Below, piece by piece: positions 61,364 to 64,000 of a stretch of DNA of 64,000 nt. Numbering within the stretch: position 1 is the first letter of the stretch; each line of letters starts with the position of its first letter. The translations under genes and the position numbers were made by a program. Under the pieces are notes generated by a model. It saw nothing but the letters and a program-made list of their open reading frames with translations. It was not told the origin of the DNA and ran no database searches. This DNA comes from Novosphingobium percolationis (GTDB lineage Bacteria; Pseudomonadota; Alphaproteobacteria; Sphingomonadales; Sphingomonadaceae): assembly GCF_020179425.1 (NCBI RefSeq), contig NZ_JAILYM010000001.1, forward strand, positions 62,001 to 126,000. The letters run 5' to 3'.

Positions 61364-62872
61364 GTGAGTGACGTATTGGAGGCTGTGGCCGACGCCCGCG
61401 GCCACGCGGTCGAGGAATTCGACGTGCTCATCGTCGGGGCCGGGATTTCCGGCATCGGCAGCGCATACCATCTCCAGACGCAATGCCCCGGCAAGCGCTA
61501 CGCGATCCTGGAAGCCAAGGACGACATCGGCGGCACCTGGCACACGCACCGCTATCCCGGCGTGCGCTCGGACAGCGATCTCTACACTTTCGGCTACCGC
61601 TTCAAGCCGTGGGTCGGTCCGCCGATCGCCACCGCCGATGAAATCCGCAAGTACCTGCGCAGCGTCGTCAGCGAAAACGGCATCGACAAGACCATCCGCT
61701 TCGGCACCCATATCACGCGCTGTGCGTGGTCGAGCGCGGACAAGCGCTGGACAGTCGAGACCACCACCGCCGACGGCAAGCCGGGGCGCACCTATCGCGC
61801 CAACTTCCTGTGGATGTGCCAGGGCTACTACGACCATCACAACCCCTACATGCCCGCATGGCCGGGCATGGAAGATTACAAGGGCCTGCTCGTCCATGCG
61901 CAGAAGTGGGACGAGAGCATCGACTATGCCGGCAAGCAGGTGGTGGTGATCGGATCAGGCGCGACCGCCGCCACGGTGATCCCGGCGATGGCCGACAAGG
62001 CCGCGCACGTCACCATGTTGCAGCGCTCGCCCACCTACTTCTACGCCTATCCCAACCGCAGCGATCTGGTCGACCGCCTGAACGAGATCGGCGTGGACGA
62101 AGAGACGATCCACCACTGCGCGCGGCTCGATTACCTGCACAACCTCAAGACGATGGACCGCCGCGCGCGTGAGGAACCGGACGTCGTGTTCGAGGAACTG
62201 AAGGAGCTGATCCGGCAATATGCCGGGCCGGACTTCGATTTCACGCCGCACTTCACCCCGCGCTATCGCCCATGGCAGCAGCGGCTGGCCTTCGTGCCCG
62301 ATGGTGACATGTTCGAACAGATCCGCGACGGCAAGGTGTCGGCCGTCACAGATACCATCGACCACTTTACCGCCGATGGCATCAAGCTCGCTTCGGGGCA
62401 GGACCTGAAGGCCGACGTGGTGGTCGCGGCTACCGGCTTCAACCTGCTGGTCATGGGCGGTATCACGTTCGAGGTCGATGGCACGGTGGTCGACTGGTCG
62501 CAGACCCCGACCTATCGCGGCATGATGTTCGCAGGCGTGCCCAACCTCGTCTGGGTATTCGGCTACTTCCGCGCGGCCTGGACGCTGCGTGTCGACCTGC
62601 TGGGCGACTTCGTGTGCAGGCTGTTGCAGCACATGGACGAAAAGGGCCGGTCGGAGATCAACATCGTCGTGCCCGAGGGCCTCGGCGATGAAGCCCTGCT
62701 GCCTTGGATCGAGGACGACAACTTCAACCCCGGCTACCTCGTGCGCGACATGGACAAGCTGCCCAAGCGGCTGGGCGACCGCCCCGAATGGCGCCACACG
62801 CAGGACTATTGGCGCGAGGCCGAGGACATTCCCGCGATCGACCTCGACGGCGCGGAGTTCGCCTACAGTTGA
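61364..62872 (+). CDS. Baeyer-Villiger-type flavin monooxygenase (EthA-like)
   Basis: FAD/NADPH monooxygenase of 502 residues. First Rossmann motif IVGAGISGIGSAY (about 23-35), then GGTWHTHRYPGVRSDSD. A BVMO-like signature YKGLLVHAQKWD follows the second nucleotide-binding region start, and VVVIGSGATAATV binds NADPH. GTG 61364 has GGAGG 8 bases upstream; a TTG 30 codons earlier is less likely. Such enzymes insert oxygen next to a ketone or oxidise sulfur. It is followed by a hairpin and a convergent AraC gene. A ketone from the GMC or retro-aldol steps is a possible substrate, which is speculation. Confidence 0.9.
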   Translation: MSDVLEAVADARGHAVEEFDVLIVGAGISGIGSAYHLQTQCPGKRYAILEAKDDIGGTWHTHRYPGVRSDSDLYTFGYRFKPWVGPPIATADEIRKYLRSVVSENGIDKTIRFGTHITRCAWSSADKRWTVETTTADGKPGRTYRANFLWMCQGYYDHHNPYMPAWPGMEDYKGLLVHAQKWDESIDYAGKQVVVIGSGATAATVIPAMADKAAHVTMLQRSPTYFYAYPNRSDLVDRLNEIGVDEETIHHCARLDYLHNLKTMDRRAREEPDVVFEELKELIRQYAGPDFDFTPHFTPRYRPWQQRLAFVPDGDMFEQIRDGKVSAVTDTIDHFTADGIKLASGQDLKADVVVAATGFNLLVMGGITFEVDGTVVDWSQTPTYRGMMFAGVPNLVWVFGYFRAAWTLRVDLLGDFVCRLLQHMDEKGRSEINIVVPEGLGDEALLPWIEDDNFNPGYLVRDMDKLPKRLGDRPEWRHTQDYWREAEDIPAIDLDGAEFAYS

Positions 62873-62890
62873 GGTGAAACCCACCCCCGA

Positions 62891-62912
62891 CCCCTCCCGC
62901 TTGCGGGAGGGG
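62891..62912. terminator. hairpin CCCCTCCCGC-TT-GCGGGAGGGG
   Basis: Perfect 10-base stem with a 2-base apical spacer between the convergent monooxygenase and AraC genes. It has no T-run. Similar short GC palindromes are often dispersed in proteobacterial intergenic regions, so it may be a repeat element as well as a terminator. Confidence 0.55.
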
Positions 62913-63006
62913 CGCGAGGCTTGATGCGCCGCAGGCGAATTTAGCCGCAGCTGGGTGGGCGAACCGCGCACCGTGCCCGCCTTCGCCCCCGGGCCGTGTC
63001 GGCCTC

Positions 63007-63984
63007 TCAGGCCAGCATCTGCCGCCGATATTCCAGCGCGCCCATGCCCGACCAGCGCTTGAACGCCCGCGAAAAGCTCGAAGGTTCGGCAAAGCCCACC
63101 GCGAAGGCGATGGCTTCGATCGTCATGCGGCGGTCGGCCAGCAGTTCGCGCGAGCGGGCATAGCGCGCCTCGTCCACCATCGCCGAAAACCGCGTGCCTT
63201 CCTCGGCCAGTCGTCGGTGCAGCGTGCGTTCGGACAGCGCCAGTTGCCGCGCCGCCTCGCCCGCGCTCAGGAACTCGCCGTCCGATCGGCTGAGGAGCGC
63301 GCCCAGCCGCTGCCGCACCGGGCAATCGGCCTGCGCGCGTCCGATCATCGCATCGCAGCGCGAACTGTAGAGCGTCAGCAACTCGCTATCGGCCAGCGGC
63401 AGCGCGCGGTTCACCGATCCGGGCAGGAAGATCCATTGCGTCCGGTCGGCGTTGAACTCCACCGGGCAGGGGAAGTTGTGCCGCAGCGAAGCCCAGCCCG
63501 GCGGCGGCGGTGCCGCCACGGTCACGCGTTCGAGCGGTAATTCGCCCCCCATCAGGTCGGCCACCAGCGTGCGGATGGCGCCCAGATCGCGATATTGCGT
63601 GAAGTCGTGCAGATGGGCAGCCAGGGGGCCTCCGCCACCGATCAGCGCGCAGGCGCCGTTGGGTGCGGTTGCCAAGCGATAGTTGATCAGCGAATAGGTC
63701 AGCGCCTGATAGCGGCAGGCGATTTCCAGCGCATCGCCCAGCGTGCGCGCGGTCATCATGGCAAGGCCCAGCGAGCCGTACTTGATCGAGCGATAGCGCA
63801 AGCCGACATCGAACCACACGTTCGGCATCTGCGCCGTGCAATAGACGAAGCTCTGCTGCAACAGCAGTTCGTCCTGCGCCAGAAGCTCGCTCACCCCGTC
63901 GTCGAGGCGCACCGGCTTGATGTGGCTGTTACGGCAGAATGCGTCCCAATTGACGTTGAATTCGTTGACCAAAGTATTGCGCAT
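63007..63984 (-). CDS. AraC-family transcriptional regulator (OruR type; start near window edge)
   Basis: Regulator of at least 325 residues. The N-terminal effector domain (about 1-200) has YGSLGLAMMTARTLGDALEIACRY, typical of the OruR-like group. The C-terminal DNA-binding domain has AARQLALSERTLHRRLAEEG and AVGFAEPSSFSRAFKRWSG. The ATG at 63984 gives a normal length, but the frame stays open toward the window end, so a start beyond 64000 cannot be excluded. Convergent with the monooxygenase at 61364; its targets are probably outside the window or that gene. Confidence 0.82.
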   Translation of the reverse strand: MRNTLVNEFNVNWDAFCRNSHIKPVRLDDGVSELLAQDELLLQQSFVYCTAQMPNVWFDVGLRYRSIKYGSLGLAMMTARTLGDALEIACRYQALTYSLINYRLATAPNGACALIGGGGPLAAHLHDFTQYRDLGAIRTLVADLMGGELPLERVTVAAPPPPGWASLRHNFPCPVEFNADRTQWIFLPGSVNRALPLADSELLTLYSSRCDAMIGRAQADCPVRQRLGALLSRSDGEFLSAGEAARQLALSERTLHRRLAEEGTRFSAMVDEARYARSRELLADRRMTIEAIAFAVGFAEPSSFSRAFKRWSGMGALEYRRQMLA

Positions 63985-64000
63985 GATGCGCGCGCTGAGG

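Overview
The window is high-GC, densely packed DNA that looks like an alphaproteobacterial sphingomonad chromosome (Novosphingobium/Sphingobium type). The reasons are four TonB-dependent receptors with -DIVVTA-like N-terminal boxes, many AraC/TetR/LysR regulators beside catabolic genes, and repeated families of aldehyde dehydrogenases, acyl-CoA dehydrogenases, P450s and Rieske oxygenases. This genus-level assignment is inference. No rRNA, tRNA, CRISPR array, insertion sequence, phage gene or replication origin was seen, and no gene-free stretch exceeds about 250 bases.

Layout. 1-3233: end of an ABC exporter whose nucleotide-binding domain has lost its catalytic motifs, followed by a HlyD-type adaptor and a TolC-type channel. 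3261-14433: an amine/aromatic catabolic cluster with an HpaE-like aldehyde dehydrogenase, a glutamine-synthetase-like gamma-glutamyl ligase, a P450, an HpaD-like class III extradiol dioxygenase, a class I glutamine amidotransferase, an AraC regulator, an MFS transporter and gabD-gabT. 14562-21302: TonB receptor, AraC regulator, aldehyde dehydrogenase, HpaG-like fumarylacetoacetate-hydrolase family protein and an acetoacetate-decarboxylase-like protein. 21367-28707: exported amidohydrolase, AraC regulator, TonB receptor, acetylpolyamine-amidohydrolase-like deacetylase and a TetR regulator.

28789-45026: an oxidative and beta-oxidation-like lipid (steroid/terpenoid-like) cluster with a TonB receptor, GMC oxidoreductase, acyl-CoA ligase, P450, DUF35 protein, thiolase-fold protein without its nucleophilic Cys, aldehyde dehydrogenase, Rieske oxygenase, double-domain CoA-transferase, LysR regulator and acyl-CoA dehydrogenase. 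Six copies of an ATCTA-N7-TAGAT-like element lie upstream of the TetR gene at 28003 and of every transcription unit from the TonB receptor at 28789 to the Rieske gene at 39200, which suggests a single TetR regulon. 45072-49168: housekeeping-like genes (cobQ, a globin-coupled chemoreceptor, a small HNH protein, a DUF1993 protein). 49236-54816: three acyl-CoA dehydrogenases, an MFS transporter and a TetR regulator. 54951-60050: TonB receptor, class III aminotransferase, PfkB kinase and class II aldolase in one tight run. 60142-61237: an acyltransferase gene broken by an apparent one-base insertion. 61364-63984: a Baeyer-Villiger-type monooxygenase and an AraC regulator that may run off the end.

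Read together, the receptors would import large hydrophobic or chelated substrates. P450, Rieske, GMC and flavin enzymes would oxidise them, CoA ligase/transferase and dehydrogenases would shorten side chains, and extradiol/HpaE/HpaG-like enzymes would handle rings. Polyamine or aromatic amine nitrogen could pass through gamma-glutamylation and the GABA shunt. Substrates are not determinable from sequence alone. No ferredoxin or ferredoxin reductase for the P450s and Rieske enzyme is encoded here.
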